Positions 1-7,345 of a DNA stretch of 17,192 nucleotides are shown piece after piece. The DNA comes from Lachnospiraceae bacterium. Lineage in GTDB: Bacteria; Bacillota; Clostridia; Lachnospirales; Lachnospiraceae. Each line of letters starts with the position of its first letter. The stretch's first letter is position 1. The stretch spans positions 1-17,192 of the forward strand of contig DLZQ01000030.1 in the NCBI GenBank assembly GCA_003447295.1. Reading direction: 5' to 3'. The notes beneath the pieces were generated by a model. The model was not told where the DNA came from, did no database searches, and was given only the letters and a program-made list of their open reading frames with translations. Made by a program: the position numbers and the translations under genes.

Positions 1-20
1 TTGCACGCGTAACTCTCAAT

Positions 21-452
21 TTATTGAATCAAATCATAGCATATAATCTTCTGCTGCATCTGCACATAAGCCTCCGGTTCCAGATCATACCCAAGATAGG
101 CAATTCCCTGATAAACATCCTCCGGGACATTTTCCGACGAACCTAGCTTTTTACAAACAGTTTCGATCAGATCCCGCTTCGCAGAGATGACCTTCGCATC
201 TGCTGCATAAAATTGTGCCATGTCATAATCCGAAGTATTGCCGCAGGGATTGAGGCAGGTGGCACAGTCCGGCGCAATGATGAATTTCTCTGCATGTATC
301 TTCTGTACCATTTCTTCCTCGCTGCCTGCGTCCTTCAAACACAGAAACGCTTCCCAGATCACGCTGTCGGTCTGCTCTGTTTTTCCATTATTAGATACGG
401 CCCCCACCAGTCCGATCAGGGCACTGATGATGCTGTCTCCCTGCATTTTCAT
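21..452 (-). CDS. Small cysteine-motif protein of a redox operon, function unknown
   Basis: A 143-residue soluble protein of unknown function. The start at 452 is chosen because AAAAAGGAGA lies just upstream of that ATG; a further upstream in-frame ATG would put this ribosome site inside the gene. The only obvious motif is a cysteine cluster, CATCLNPCGNTSDYDM, with Cys at about 63, 66 and 70, which could bind a metal or Fe-S centre. The N-terminal helical stretch (about residues 5 to 45) loosely recalls the helical part of hybrid cluster proteins, but the similarity is too weak for a name. It lies 41 bp downstream of the Fe-S protein gene on the same strand, so it is probably the last gene of that operon and shares its Crp/Fnr-type operator. 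A role in redox or nitrosative stress is inferred from neighbours only. Confidence 0.75.
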   Translation of the reverse strand: MKMQGDSIISALIGLVGAVSNNGKTEQTDSVIWEAFLCLKDAGSEEEMVQKIHAEKFIIAPDCATCLNPCGNTSDYDMAQFYAADAKVISAKRDLIETVCKKLGSSENVPEDVYQGIAYLGYDLEPEAYVQMQQKIICYDLIQ

Positions 453-493
453 ACAATCTCCTTTTTCAGACACTTGCTTTCAGCAAAAACATT

Positions 494-1231
494 TTATTCC
501 AGAATCTCTCCATCAATGGCGATGGTCACAACCTGCCAGGGCAGAAACTTTCCGCTGTCCTGTATAGCCTTTTTTGCCGCCATTTCAAGGCCGCCGCAAC
601 AGGGTACTTCCATGCGCACAATGGTCACGGACTGAATATCGTTGTTCCGCAGAATCTCCGTCAGCTTCTCACTGTAGTTTACTGCATCCAGTTTCGGACA
701 GCCGATCAAAGTGACTTTTCCGCGAATGAATTCCTTATGAAAATTTGCATAAGCGTAGGCGGTACAGTCTGCCGCAATGAGCAGCTTCGCTCCGTCAAAG
801 TAGGGTGCCTGCAACGGTGCCAGTTTGATCTGTACCGGCCAGTTACACAGCTGAGATTTGATTACGTCATTGGCGTTACTGTTTTCTGTCACGGTAGCTG
901 CATCTTCCTTCCGGTGCATCTGACGAATACGGCTTCCCGGGCATCCTCCATGTGGAGTCTGCATACCCTCCCGCTGCATTTTTCCCTGTTGTTTTAACTG
1001 CTGTGCCTGTTTCACCGCCGCCTCATCATAGGCAGGTGCCTCCCGCTCTTCGAAAGTAATGGCTCCCGTCGGACACCCGGGCAGACAGTCGCCAAACCCA
1101 TCACAGAAATGCTCTCTGACCAGCTTTGCCTTGCCATCAATAATATCTATCGCACCCTCATGACATGCAGACGCACAAATACCGCAGCCATTGCATTTTT
1201 CTTCATCAATATGAATGATTTTTCGGATCAT
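494..1231 (-). CDS. [4Fe-4S] ferredoxin-type protein with cysteine-rich C-terminal domain
   Basis: A 245-residue cytoplasmic electron-transfer protein. Residues 13-23 give a classical CxxCxxCxxxC cluster motif. A second motif around residues 43-54 (CDGFGDCLPGCP) has only three cysteines in unusual spacing, as seen in a clostridial family of ferredoxin-like proteins often found near hybrid cluster protein genes. Residues about 75-115 form a polar linker. The C-terminal domain has conserved-looking cysteines at 156, 178 and 211/212 (AADCTAYAY, IGCPKLD, VPCCGGLEM). A strong GAGGAGG site precedes the start at 1231. The gene is first in a two-gene operon with the small cysteine protein, and an operator-like palindrome sits upstream at 1364-1379. 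The redox partner is not evident, and no hybrid cluster protein gene is visible in the window. Confidence 0.88.
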   Translation of the reverse strand: MIRKIIHIDEEKCNGCGICASACHEGAIDIIDGKAKLVREHFCDGFGDCLPGCPTGAITFEEREAPAYDEAAVKQAQQLKQQGKMQREGMQTPHGGCPGSRIRQMHRKEDAATVTENSNANDVIKSQLCNWPVQIKLAPLQAPYFDGAKLLIAADCTAYAYANFHKEFIRGKVTLIGCPKLDAVNYSEKLTEILRNNDIQSVTIVRMEVPCCGGLEMAAKKAIQDSGKFLPWQVVTIAIDGEILE

Positions 1232-1336
1232 ATTTTCCTCCTCGGTTTTTCTATGCTCTTAGCTTGTCTCTAAATCATCATTTACTTTTCTAAACATCTG
1301 ACCTTAATTATTCGTCCTATGTTTCATCACAAGATC

Positions 1337-1379
1337 AGTATTGCAAAATCCAGAATTTCATTATGTTGTTTTTCCAACA
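1337..1379 (-). promoter_or_regulatory. Crp/Fnr-type operator and -10 of the Fe-S protein operon
   Basis: The palindrome TGTTGTTTTTCCAACA occupies 1364-1379. A -10-like AATACT (minus strand) lies at 1342-1337, which puts the start near 1330. The palindrome centre (1371.5) is then at about -41.5, the position used by class II Crp/Fnr activators. No good -35 is visible, as expected for an activated promoter. The divergent-gene site at 1837-1852 is nearly identical. Confidence 0.7.
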
Positions 1380-1442
1380 AAGAAATCCAAACAAACGGTA
1401 TTTTGCACAAACCTCAAAAGAGAACCGCATTTTTTCTACAAC

Positions 1443-1766
1443 TCAGAAAGATACTGTCAGCTGCATCTTGAATCTCTCCTCACCGTATACTGCGTGAGGG
1501 ATATCCTTGGGCATGATCAGAGTCTCGCCCTCTTCCACGTAGAATACTTCGCCGCCTACGGTGAATCTTCCCTTGCCTTCCAAAACGGTTACCATAGCAT
1601 CACCGCCTGCTGCATGGGTGGAGATTTCCTCGCCCTTGTCAAAGGAAAAAATCGTCATACTCACATAGTCGTTCTGTACAAGAGTCTTGCTGACTACCTG
1701 CCCCTCCTGGTATTTCACCAGCTCCTTCAGATTTAGTTTCGTCTGTTTTTCAATATTTTTATACAT
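1443..1766 (-). CDS. Single-domain cupin protein
   Basis: A 107-residue small beta-barrel (cupin_2-like) protein. The central part matches the two cupin motifs: first around residues 46-72 (GEEISTHAAGGDAMVTVLEGKG and following), second around 79-93 (EEGETLIMPKDIPHAV). Only one histidine of the usual HxH pair of motif 1 is present (STHAAGGD), although a second-motif histidine (IPHAV) is kept, so metal binding may be altered or lost. The start at 1766 has an AAGGAAGGAT ribosome site. The gene stands between the Fe-S operon and the divergent Crp/Fnr gene, with its own operator at 1837-1852 centred at -41.5. It is probably a target of that regulator. The ligand is unknown. Confidence 0.85.
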   Translation of the reverse strand: MYKNIEKQTKLNLKELVKYQEGQVVSKTLVQNDYVSMTIFSFDKGEEISTHAAGGDAMVTVLEGKGRFTVGGEVFYVEEGETLIMPKDIPHAVYGEERFKMQLTVSF

Positions 1767-1809
1767 CGTTATCCTTCCTTTCCTGAACTCTCCTTGACTT
1801 TCTGAGGGG

Positions 1810-1852
1810 ATTATACTAGAATCATCCCATCAAGTATGTTGGTTTTCCAACA
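1810..1852 (-). promoter_or_regulatory. Crp/Fnr-type operator between cupin and regulator genes
   Basis: A perfect palindrome, TGTTGG-TTTT-CCAACA, lies at 1837-1852. On the minus strand TATAAT is at 1815-1810, giving a start near 1803, so the operator centre (1844.5) sits at -41.5 relative to the cupin promoter. On the plus strand the same DNA carries TATACT at 1812-1817. The palindrome is then just downstream of the regulator's likely start and immediately before its ribosome site, a layout suited to autorepression. Confidence 0.75.
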
Positions 1853-1867
1853 AAAGGAGATTTTATT

Positions 1868-2515
1868 ATGAGCAATCCTCTTTTTCAGAACATTTTACCC
1901 GAAGATATTCCCATTATGCTGAAGCGCCTGCACGCCTATACAAAATCCTATCAAAAGGAGGAGTATATCTGGCATGCCGGCGATCCGGCGGATTTCATCG
2001 GTATTGTCGAGTCCGGTTCGATCCATGTATTACAGGACGATTACTACGGCAACCGTAATATTACTGCCTCCATCTTCGCGGGCTCCCTGTTCGGGGAGGC
2101 TTTTGTCTGTGCCGGGATTCCTCATCTTCCTGTGGATATCGTGGCTGCGGAGGATTGCACTATTATGTTTTTAAAAGGGAAAAAACTGTTGAATACCTGC
2201 GACAACGGCTGTAAGTTTCATCATACCCTGATCCGCAATCTCTTGGGGATCGTGGCACAGAACAACATGTATCTGAACCAGAAAATCAAATATACCTCCC
2301 GCAAGACCACCCGAGAAAAACTAATGGCGTACCTGACCGATCAGGCAAAACTGAAAGCTTCCAATGATTTCACCATCCCCTTCAACCGTCAGGAACTGGC
2401 GGATTATCTGGGAGTTGAAAGAAGCGCCATGTCCGCGGAACTCGGCAAGCTTACAAAGCTTGGAATCCTGCAGACACAGCGCAGTCATTTCACATTATTA
2501 AAACCTTTAGACTAA
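1868..2515 (+). CDS. Crp/Fnr-family transcriptional regulator
   Basis: A 215-residue one-component regulator. The N-terminal cyclic-nucleotide-binding-like beta-roll spans about residues 15-110 (HAGDPADFIGIVESGSIHV), the dimerisation helix about 115-145, and the winged helix about 148-212. The recognition motif is NRQELADYLGVERSAMSAELG, at about 173-193. There is no N-terminal Fnr-type cysteine cluster, but Cys81, 97, 111 and 115 (the last two as CDNGC) could sense redox or bind a cofactor. Clostridial proteins of this type often sit beside hybrid cluster protein genes and respond to nitrosative or oxidative stress; that role here is inference. AAAGGAGA precedes the ATG. Its probable sites are the palindromes at 1364-1379 and 1837-1852. 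The stop overlaps the convergent lactate dehydrogenase stop. Confidence 0.9.
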   Translation: MSNPLFQNILPEDIPIMLKRLHAYTKSYQKEEYIWHAGDPADFIGIVESGSIHVLQDDYYGNRNITASIFAGSLFGEAFVCAGIPHLPVDIVAAEDCTIMFLKGKKLLNTCDNGCKFHHTLIRNLLGIVAQNNMYLNQKIKYTSRKTTREKLMAYLTDQAKLKASNDFTIPFNRQELADYLGVERSAMSAELGKLTKLGILQTQRSHFTLLKPLD

Positions 2516-3462
2516 TCCGGATAAAATTCCGCTATCACTTTTTTCAGTACCTCTGAAGATTTTTGTAATTCAGCCAGTTCCTTCTCGTTTAACTCAATAG
2601 GAACCACCGTCTCAATACCGTTTTCATCCACCACTGCCGGAATGCTTAACACCACATTCTCCAGTCCGTACTCTCCCGTCATCAGACTGGATACCGGCAG
2701 AATGGACTGCTCATTACGGACAATTGCTGCGCAGATTCTGCATACAGCCATAGCGATTCCGTAATAGGTTGCGTGCTTTCTCGCAATGATCTCATAGGCA
2801 CTGTTTTTTACACTGTTAAATATTTTCTCCATGGATGCCTCATGGTCATAATGTCCCCGCAGTTCACAGAAATCGTTGATAGGCATGCCACCAACTCTCG
2901 CCTCGCTCCAGGCTGCCAGTTCGCTGTCTCCATGTTCGCCGATAATAAAGGCATGAATACTTCTGCTGTCCACTCCCAGATGTTCTCCCAGTTCATACCG
3001 GAATCTGCCGGTATCCAATACCGTTCCGGAGCCGATGACACGGTTGGCCGGATAGCCGGATTCCTTCAGGGCTATATAAGTCAGAATGTCTACCGGATTG
3101 GAGACAATGAGCAGGATTCCTTCAAAGGGTCTCTTTTTGATCTCCCCGATAATGGACTTCATAATGGCACTGTTTTTCCGGATCAGATCCAGTCTCGTCT
3201 CGTCGGGCTTCTGGTTGGCACCAGCGGTGATCACAATGACTGCGGCGTCCGTAATATCATCATAAGTACCCGCATAGATCTTCATGGGGCTGGCAAATGC
3301 CATGCCATGACTGATATCCATAGCTTCTCCTTCCGCACGATCATGATCGGCGTCGATCAATACCATTTCCGAAAAAAGCTTACTCTGCATTAGGGCAAAC
3401 GCGGAAGAAGATCCCACAAATCCGCAGCCCACTATTACCACTTTTCTGCTGTTGATACTCAT
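2512..3462 (-). CDS. ldh: L-lactate dehydrogenase
   Basis: A 316-residue cytoplasmic NAD-dependent enzyme that interconverts pyruvate and L-lactate and regenerates NAD+ in fermentation. The Rossmann motif GCGFVG is at 12-17, with the NAD-selecting Asp37 in LIDAD. Gln84 in the NQKPDETR loop is the residue that separates lactate from malate dehydrogenases, with Arg90 in the same mobile loop. The SNPVD motif is at 121-125, catalytic Asp150 and substrate-binding Arg153 in DTGRF, and catalytic His177 in IGEHGDS. Length is normal for the family. A GGAGG site precedes the ATG. It starts 19 bp downstream of the rubredoxin flavoprotein gene on the same strand, so the two probably form an operon linking pyruvate reduction with oxygen or NO defence. 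It is tail-to-tail with the Crp/Fnr gene. Confidence 0.95.
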   Translation of the reverse strand: MSINSRKVVIVGCGFVGSSSAFALMQSKLFSEMVLIDADHDRAEGEAMDISHGMAFASPMKIYAGTYDDITDAAVIVITAGANQKPDETRLDLIRKNSAIMKSIIGEIKKRPFEGILLIVSNPVDILTYIALKESGYPANRVIGSGTVLDTGRFRYELGEHLGVDSRSIHAFIIGEHGDSELAAWSEARVGGMPINDFCELRGHYDHEASMEKIFNSVKNSAYEIIARKHATYYGIAMAVCRICAAIVRNEQSILPVSSLMTGEYGLENVVLSIPAVVDENGIETVVPIELNEKELAELQKSSEVLKKVIAEFYPD

Positions 3463-3481
3463 AATTCTAACCTCCTGTCGT

Positions 3482-4105
3482 CTACTTTATGATTTTTTCG
3501 AAATCAGATGCCGGATGCTTACACAGCGGACAGATAAAATCCTCGGGCAGTTCCTCGCCCACATACTCATAGCCGCAGATGGTGCAGCGCCATACGGTCT
3601 GACCGTCCGTAGTCTTCCCTGCCTCTACCGGCTTGGGCTTTACATTTTCCTGATAATACTCATAGTTTGCGGATGGCTCTTCACTTAATACTTCCATCTC
3701 CGTCACTTCTCCGATGAACATAGTATGGGATCCCAGATCCACGGTCTGTGTAACTTTTACCGCAATGTATGCGTTAGTGCCTTCTGTGATATAGGGCACG
3801 CCGTTCCCTGCATTTTTATATGCTGTATAATCCGCAAATTTATCCACGTCTCTGCCTGACTGAAAACCAAACCGCTCATACAGCGGAAACTCTGCCGTCC
3901 TGCTGAGTACGGATACATTAAACACGCCGGTGTTTAAAAGCATATCGTGGGTATAATTTGCCTTGTTGATGCAGACGCAGATCTGATTCGGAGTGGAAGC
4001 CGCCTGGATCGCGGTATTGACGATACAGCCGTTTATCTTCTCTGCATCCCGTGTTGTTACAATATATAATCCGTAGCTTAACTTGTACATTGCCTTATGA
4101 TTCAT
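3482..4105 (-). CDS. High-molecular-weight rubredoxin (flavin reductase-rubredoxin fusion)
   Basis: A 207-residue two-domain redox protein. Residues 1-155 form an FMN-binding flavin reductase-like domain (MYKLSYGLYIVTT near the N-terminus, SVLSRTAEF at 65-73, and GSHTMFIGEV). Residues 172-205 are a rubredoxin with paired cysteines 174/177 and 192/195 (CTICGYEY and CPLCKH). This arrangement matches the Hrb protein of acetogens, which passes electrons from NAD(P)H to flavodiiron proteins that reduce NO and O2. The flavodiiron partner is not in this window. The gene has a consensus promoter at 4216-4244 and is followed closely by ldh. The A/T-rich upstream stretch around 4245-4270 is vaguely Fur/PerR-box-like, but this is too weak to call. 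Confidence 0.9.
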   Translation of the reverse strand: MNHKAMYKLSYGLYIVTTRDAEKINGCIVNTAIQAASTPNQICVCINKANYTHDMLLNTGVFNVSVLSRTAEFPLYERFGFQSGRDVDKFADYTAYKNAGNGVPYITEGTNAYIAVKVTQTVDLGSHTMFIGEVTEMEVLSEEPSANYEYYQENVKPKPVEAGKTTDGQTVWRCTICGYEYVGEELPEDFICPLCKHPASDFEKIIK

Positions 4106-4215
4106 ATAACTTCTCCTTTTCTCCTGTGAGTTGTTTTCTTTTAGTATCTCTTACATCACACAATTTATTTACTTTGTATTTCTCTTTTCATATCTCTCAT
4201 GTATTTTATACCCTG

Positions 4216-4244
4216 ATTATAACGTAATTGTAATTATCTGTCAA
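4216..4244 (-). promoter_or_regulatory. Sigma-A promoter for the rubredoxin flavoprotein-ldh operon
   Basis: On the minus strand, TTGACA (4244-4239) is followed by a 17-bp spacer and TATAAT (4221-4216), a perfect housekeeping promoter. The start is expected near 4209, leaving an untranslated leader of about 100 nt. Confidence 0.85.
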
Positions 4245-4281
4245 TAATAATAGTAACGATTCTTATTTTTGAACTTAAAAT

Positions 4282-4309
4282 AACACCGATATCAAAAAAT
4301 ACCGGTGTT
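4282..4309 (-). terminator. Terminator of the GGDEF-Gfo-lipoprotein operon
   Basis: The arms AACACCGGTAT and ATATCGGTGTT (minus strand) can form an 11-bp stem with one G-U pair. The loop is T-rich and a short ATTTT run follows. It pairs better as minus-strand RNA and lies just after the 202-residue gene. Confidence 0.6.
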
Positions 4310-4340
4310 TCTCACTTTTTATAAATATTGTACGTTCCTC

Positions 4341-4949
4341 TTAGTAGGTCACCACATTGTGATATACTCTGTAATACCCATCCCCGAGATCTACCAGCTG
4401 CAGCGAAATCGCAAAGTTCTCCATGCCAAGCTTTTTCAGCACCTCCGCCACATATCCCTGCTCGTAGGCTCCGGTATTATACGCCTGCTCAATGGTACTC
4501 CACAGACTCTTGGGAACCACATTGTCAAAATGCTGGTCGCCGCTCCCCAAGATGCTTAACTGTGTAATACAGTTTGCATAATAAGAGTTTAAATCCGTCA
4601 CAGCGTCACTTCTGGAAGCCGGTGTGGCTGTTGTGCCGCTGTCAGAGCTTCCGGTATTACCGCCGGGATATCGCAGGGGTTCCTGTGGATTCGGATTGAT
4701 GTAATCGCTCAGACTGTTTTCAGGCTGATCTGGCAGTGTTACCGAAACACTTCCATCTGTACCTATATTGCCGGGATTTCCGATTTCCTCTGCTGCCTCT
4801 GTTACAGCCTCTGCATTTTTTTCGGTTCCATACAGCATCTGTGCCAATGAACCGGTCATGTCCGGATTTAGGGCAAACGCCAGAACTCCGCCACACAATA
4901 ACAGACAGAGCACCGCGATTCCTATCATGATCTTATTAATTATCTTCAT
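4341..4949 (-). CDS. Membrane-anchored extracytoplasmic protein, function unknown
   Basis: A 202-residue protein I do not recognise. Residues about 7-27 form one hydrophobic segment after a short basic start (MKIINK), an uncleaved anchor or signal peptide. Residues 28-115 are low-complexity and rich in Gly, Ser, Asn, Pro and Thr (for example GNPGNIG, GGNTGSSDSG), like a wall-spanning linker. The C-terminal 90 residues are more compact and aromatic (LNSYYANCITQL, WSTIEQAYN, GYYRVYHNVVTY) and are likely the folded domain. The start overlaps the end of the upstream lipoprotein gene by 14 bp, with GAGG just before it, so translation is probably coupled. Both proteins would act outside the membrane. 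It is the last gene of its operon. Confidence 0.8.
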   Translation of the reverse strand: MKIINKIMIGIAVLCLLLCGGVLAFALNPDMTGSLAQMLYGTEKNAEAVTEAAEEIGNPGNIGTDGSVSVTLPDQPENSLSDYINPNPQEPLRYPGGNTGSSDSGTTATPASRSDAVTDLNSYYANCITQLSILGSGDQHFDNVVPKSLWSTIEQAYNTGAYEQGYVAEVLKKLGMENFAISLQLVDLGDGYYRVYHNVVTY

Positions 4950-6288
4950 TATCCTCTACCTCATCTGCACCAAGCAGTCCTTCCGCGGAGTAACGGTTCG
5001 TTGCATTCCACAGGATCCATTCTTCATAACCGGCATCATAAACTGCCTGGATCTGTTCTCTAATCTGTGTTCCGTTATAAGAAATATGCCCCGGAACCCA
5101 GGTAGCGGTAAATGCCTGCAGCCAGGGTCTCACCATTGCCCGCTCTGCCTCCGGAATCTCCTGCAGTTCTTCGACGGACCCCTGCATTGCCGCCAATACT
5201 GTCTCATAAGGATTCGCATCCGGTACTTTCAGTCCGAATACCCCATTCGCATAATGAGAGGGATACACCATGGGACTGATGGCATCCACAGTCTGTCCCA
5301 GCGCCGCGTAATCCTGCCCTACCGTCTGCACGTCGGTCTCACTTCCGATGATAGTGCCGAAGACATCCGCCGTAACCACGCATCCCTTTTCGTGAAGTCT
5401 GTCTCCTGCATAGGCGAGAAAATCCTGTATTGCCTGCCTCTTCGGATAGGCATCCATATCCACACCGTAGTCCGCTGCATTGGCATCTGATCCCACCGGA
5501 AAACGTACATAATCGTACTGGATCTCATCGAATCCAAGGTCTGCTGCCATCTCGGCAAGTTCTGTCAGATATTCCCAGACCTCCTGCCTGTATGGATTCA
5601 CCCATGCCAGGCCGTTGGCATCCGTCACCGGCTTGCCATCCGGTTTTGTCAGTGCCAGTTCCGGTCTCGCCGCTGCCAGAATGGGATCCTTGAAACATAC
5701 GATCCTCGCAATGGTATAAATATTATGATCCTTCAGTTCCTGCATCAAAGCCTGAATATCCCGGATGTAGCGCACTCCTGCCTGCATTTCGGATATCTGA
5801 TCCAGTACGGGAATGTTCTCTGTAATCTCCTCATTCGCCAGCCGGAACGTCACATTTCCTTCATCGTTTTTCACATCAATGACCATAGCATTCAGTTCCG
5901 TCTCATCCACCAGTCCAATCAGATCTGCCATTCCGGCGCTGCCGGCCTTGGGACCGGTGACATAGATGCCTTTCACTTTCGTCCGGTCCACCATGCGGTC
6001 CGCAGTAGTCATTTCCTGCTGGGGCACCGGGGAAGGCTCCGGGGGCACCTTATTCGTCTCCTCCGCAGTTTCTTGGGCTGTGGCATCTCCGCCCGTGACA
6101 TCCGATGCTGTTTCCACGTCAGTGGTCATCTCAACAGGATCCACCGTTGCCGCAGCTTCTATTCCACCACTCCCTATTCCATTCCCTGTTAACTCTATCT
6201 CATTGTATGTTCCGCAGCCGCTCATGCTAAATATCAGCATAAGTCCCACCGCCAGAAGCCTCTTCCCCAGACTCTTGTTTCGTATCAT
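4936..6288 (-). CDS. DUF4015 putative glycoside hydrolase lipoprotein
   Basis: A 450-residue surface lipoprotein. The start at 6288 is chosen because AGGGAGAA precedes it and it gives a clean signal peptide: basic IRNKSLGKR, a hydrophobic core, then lipobox SMSGC with the lipidated Cys at about 25. A Thr/Glu/Pro-rich linker runs to about residue 100. From about 106 to the end it matches the DUF4015 putative glycosyl hydrolase (TIM-barrel) family: VKGIYVTGP, ELNAMVIDVKNDEG, GFDEIQYDYVRFP near 252-264, VTADVFGT, and ISPMVYPSHY. The Asp and Glu residues in these strands are candidates for catalysis, by analogy with related families; activity on cell-wall or extracellular glycans is inferred. It is third in the operon and overlaps the next gene. 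An inverted repeat (CAGTATTC / GAATACTG, 6289-6296 and 6348-6355) brackets its ribosome site. Confidence 0.88.
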   Translation of the reverse strand: MIRNKSLGKRLLAVGLMLIFSMSGCGTYNEIELTGNGIGSGGIEAAATVDPVEMTTDVETASDVTGGDATAQETAEETNKVPPEPSPVPQQEMTTADRMVDRTKVKGIYVTGPKAGSAGMADLIGLVDETELNAMVIDVKNDEGNVTFRLANEEITENIPVLDQISEMQAGVRYIRDIQALMQELKDHNIYTIARIVCFKDPILAAARPELALTKPDGKPVTDANGLAWVNPYRQEVWEYLTELAEMAADLGFDEIQYDYVRFPVGSDANAADYGVDMDAYPKRQAIQDFLAYAGDRLHEKGCVVTADVFGTIIGSETDVQTVGQDYAALGQTVDAISPMVYPSHYANGVFGLKVPDANPYETVLAAMQGSVEELQEIPEAERAMVRPWLQAFTATWVPGHISYNGTQIREQIQAVYDAGYEEWILWNATNRYSAEGLLGADEVEDNEDN

Positions 6289-6358
6289 CAGTATTCTCCC
6301 TGCATACCACCGATTGGTCATATTTTCTTCGGCTCTTTTTACCGCCGGAATACTGTTA

Positions 6359-7345
6359 TCAGATTTTTCCCATGGTCTGCTCTTCCTCCGGATAGGTCAG
6401 TCCCCACTGTTTTCGGATCTCTGTCATCATATGCATGACATCTTCCGTATAATTTAGCTTCATGACCTCCGGTTGTCCGGCAATGGCCCGCTCCATATCC
6501 TCTACCTCATAGACCAGGGCATCCGCTGTGGCTCCTGCCCGGAGTTCCTCGGTATGACCGTCCTCCGTGTAGGTGATCACTGCCTTCTGCCCTCTGGGGT
6601 ATTCATACATCTCCACATAAGCCTTGTCAAAAGAGAGCATGCCACGCTTGGGCTGCTTGGCGTGCAGAGATAATGTCACTGTCGCCATCTCCTGCTTGGA
6701 ATTCATTAATAGTATCCCCGCCTGTTCATCCACTCCCGTCGTTGCAAGTTTCACCTGGGAAGCAATCTGATCCGGACAGGAACTTAAGAACATTCTTACA
6801 AAAGAGAGCGCATATACTCCGATATCCAATAATGCACCGCCCGCCAGATTCCGGTTGAAGAACCGGTTCTTCATATCATATTCCTTATAGCTTCCAAAGT
6901 TCATCTGTATCACGCGAAGTTCTCCGAGGTCACCCGCATTCACTCGTTTTAACAGTTCCTTATAGATTGGCATATGGTAGATTGTCATAGCTTCCGCCAG
7001 AACCACGCCGTGCTCCTTCGCCAGCTGCATGGCTTCTTCCAGTTCTTCGGAGTTTAACGTAATGGATTTCTCGCACAACACATGCTTACCTGCTGCCAGA
7101 GCTTTTCGTAAAAATTGAATATGCGTATTATGAGGCGTAGAGATATAGATGATATCCACCGCCGGATCCGCACAGACCTCCTCAAAACTTGTAAATACAT
7201 TCTGCACACCGTATTTCTCCGCAAAAGCTACTGCTCTCTCCTGCGTACGGTTCACGACACCATACAGTTTCTGTCCTCTTTTTTCCATTGCCTGCGCAAG
7301 TTCATTGGCTATGACGCCGCAGCCGGCACTCACCCAGTTTGCCAT
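6359..7345 (-). CDS. Gfo/Idh/MocA-family NAD(P)-dependent oxidoreductase
   Basis: A 328-residue cytoplasmic dehydrogenase for sugars, inositols or related polyols. The N-terminal Rossmann domain (about 1-120) carries a nucleotide-binding loop in an unusual form (SAGCGVIANELAQAM), the ISTPHNTH strand at 68-75 and the family lysine motif CEKS at 91-94 (usually CEKP). The C-terminal alpha/beta domain has GGALLDIGVYALSF at 169-182, which supplies the catalytic Asp174 and Tyr178 region. Length is typical. The exact substrate cannot be read from sequence. The ATG abuts the stop of the GGDEF gene, so the two are cotranscribed. Why a sugar dehydrogenase shares an operon with a GGDEF protein and a DUF4015 lipoprotein is unclear; a cell-surface glycan theme is possible. 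Confidence 0.9.
   Translation of the reverse strand: MANWVSAGCGVIANELAQAMEKRGQKLYGVVNRTQERAVAFAEKYGVQNVFTSFEEVCADPAVDIIYISTPHNTHIQFLRKALAAGKHVLCEKSITLNSEELEEAMQLAKEHGVVLAEAMTIYHMPIYKELLKRVNAGDLGELRVIQMNFGSYKEYDMKNRFFNRNLAGGALLDIGVYALSFVRMFLSSCPDQIASQVKLATTGVDEQAGILLMNSKQEMATVTLSLHAKQPKRGMLSFDKAYVEMYEYPRGQKAVITYTEDGHTEELRAGATADALVYEVEDMERAIAGQPEVMKLNYTEDVMHMMTEIRKQWGLTYPEEEQTMGKI

Noticed and set aside
1232..1330. Possible riboswitch in the leader of the Fe-S operon
   Set aside because: The roughly 100-nt leader shows no conserved core or terminator hairpin; the operator at 1364-1379 is sufficient to explain regulation.
2773..3393. Long plus-strand frame opposite the lactate dehydrogenase
   Set aside because: It is antisense to a well-conserved enzyme gene, has no ribosome site and no recognisable domain. 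Similar antisense frames opposite the GGDEF, Gfo and DUF4015 genes were dismissed for the same reason.
4245..4270. Fur/PerR-like box upstream of the rubredoxin flavoprotein promoter
   Set aside because: The AT-rich stretch has only partial dyad symmetry and does not match either consensus well enough to report as a site.
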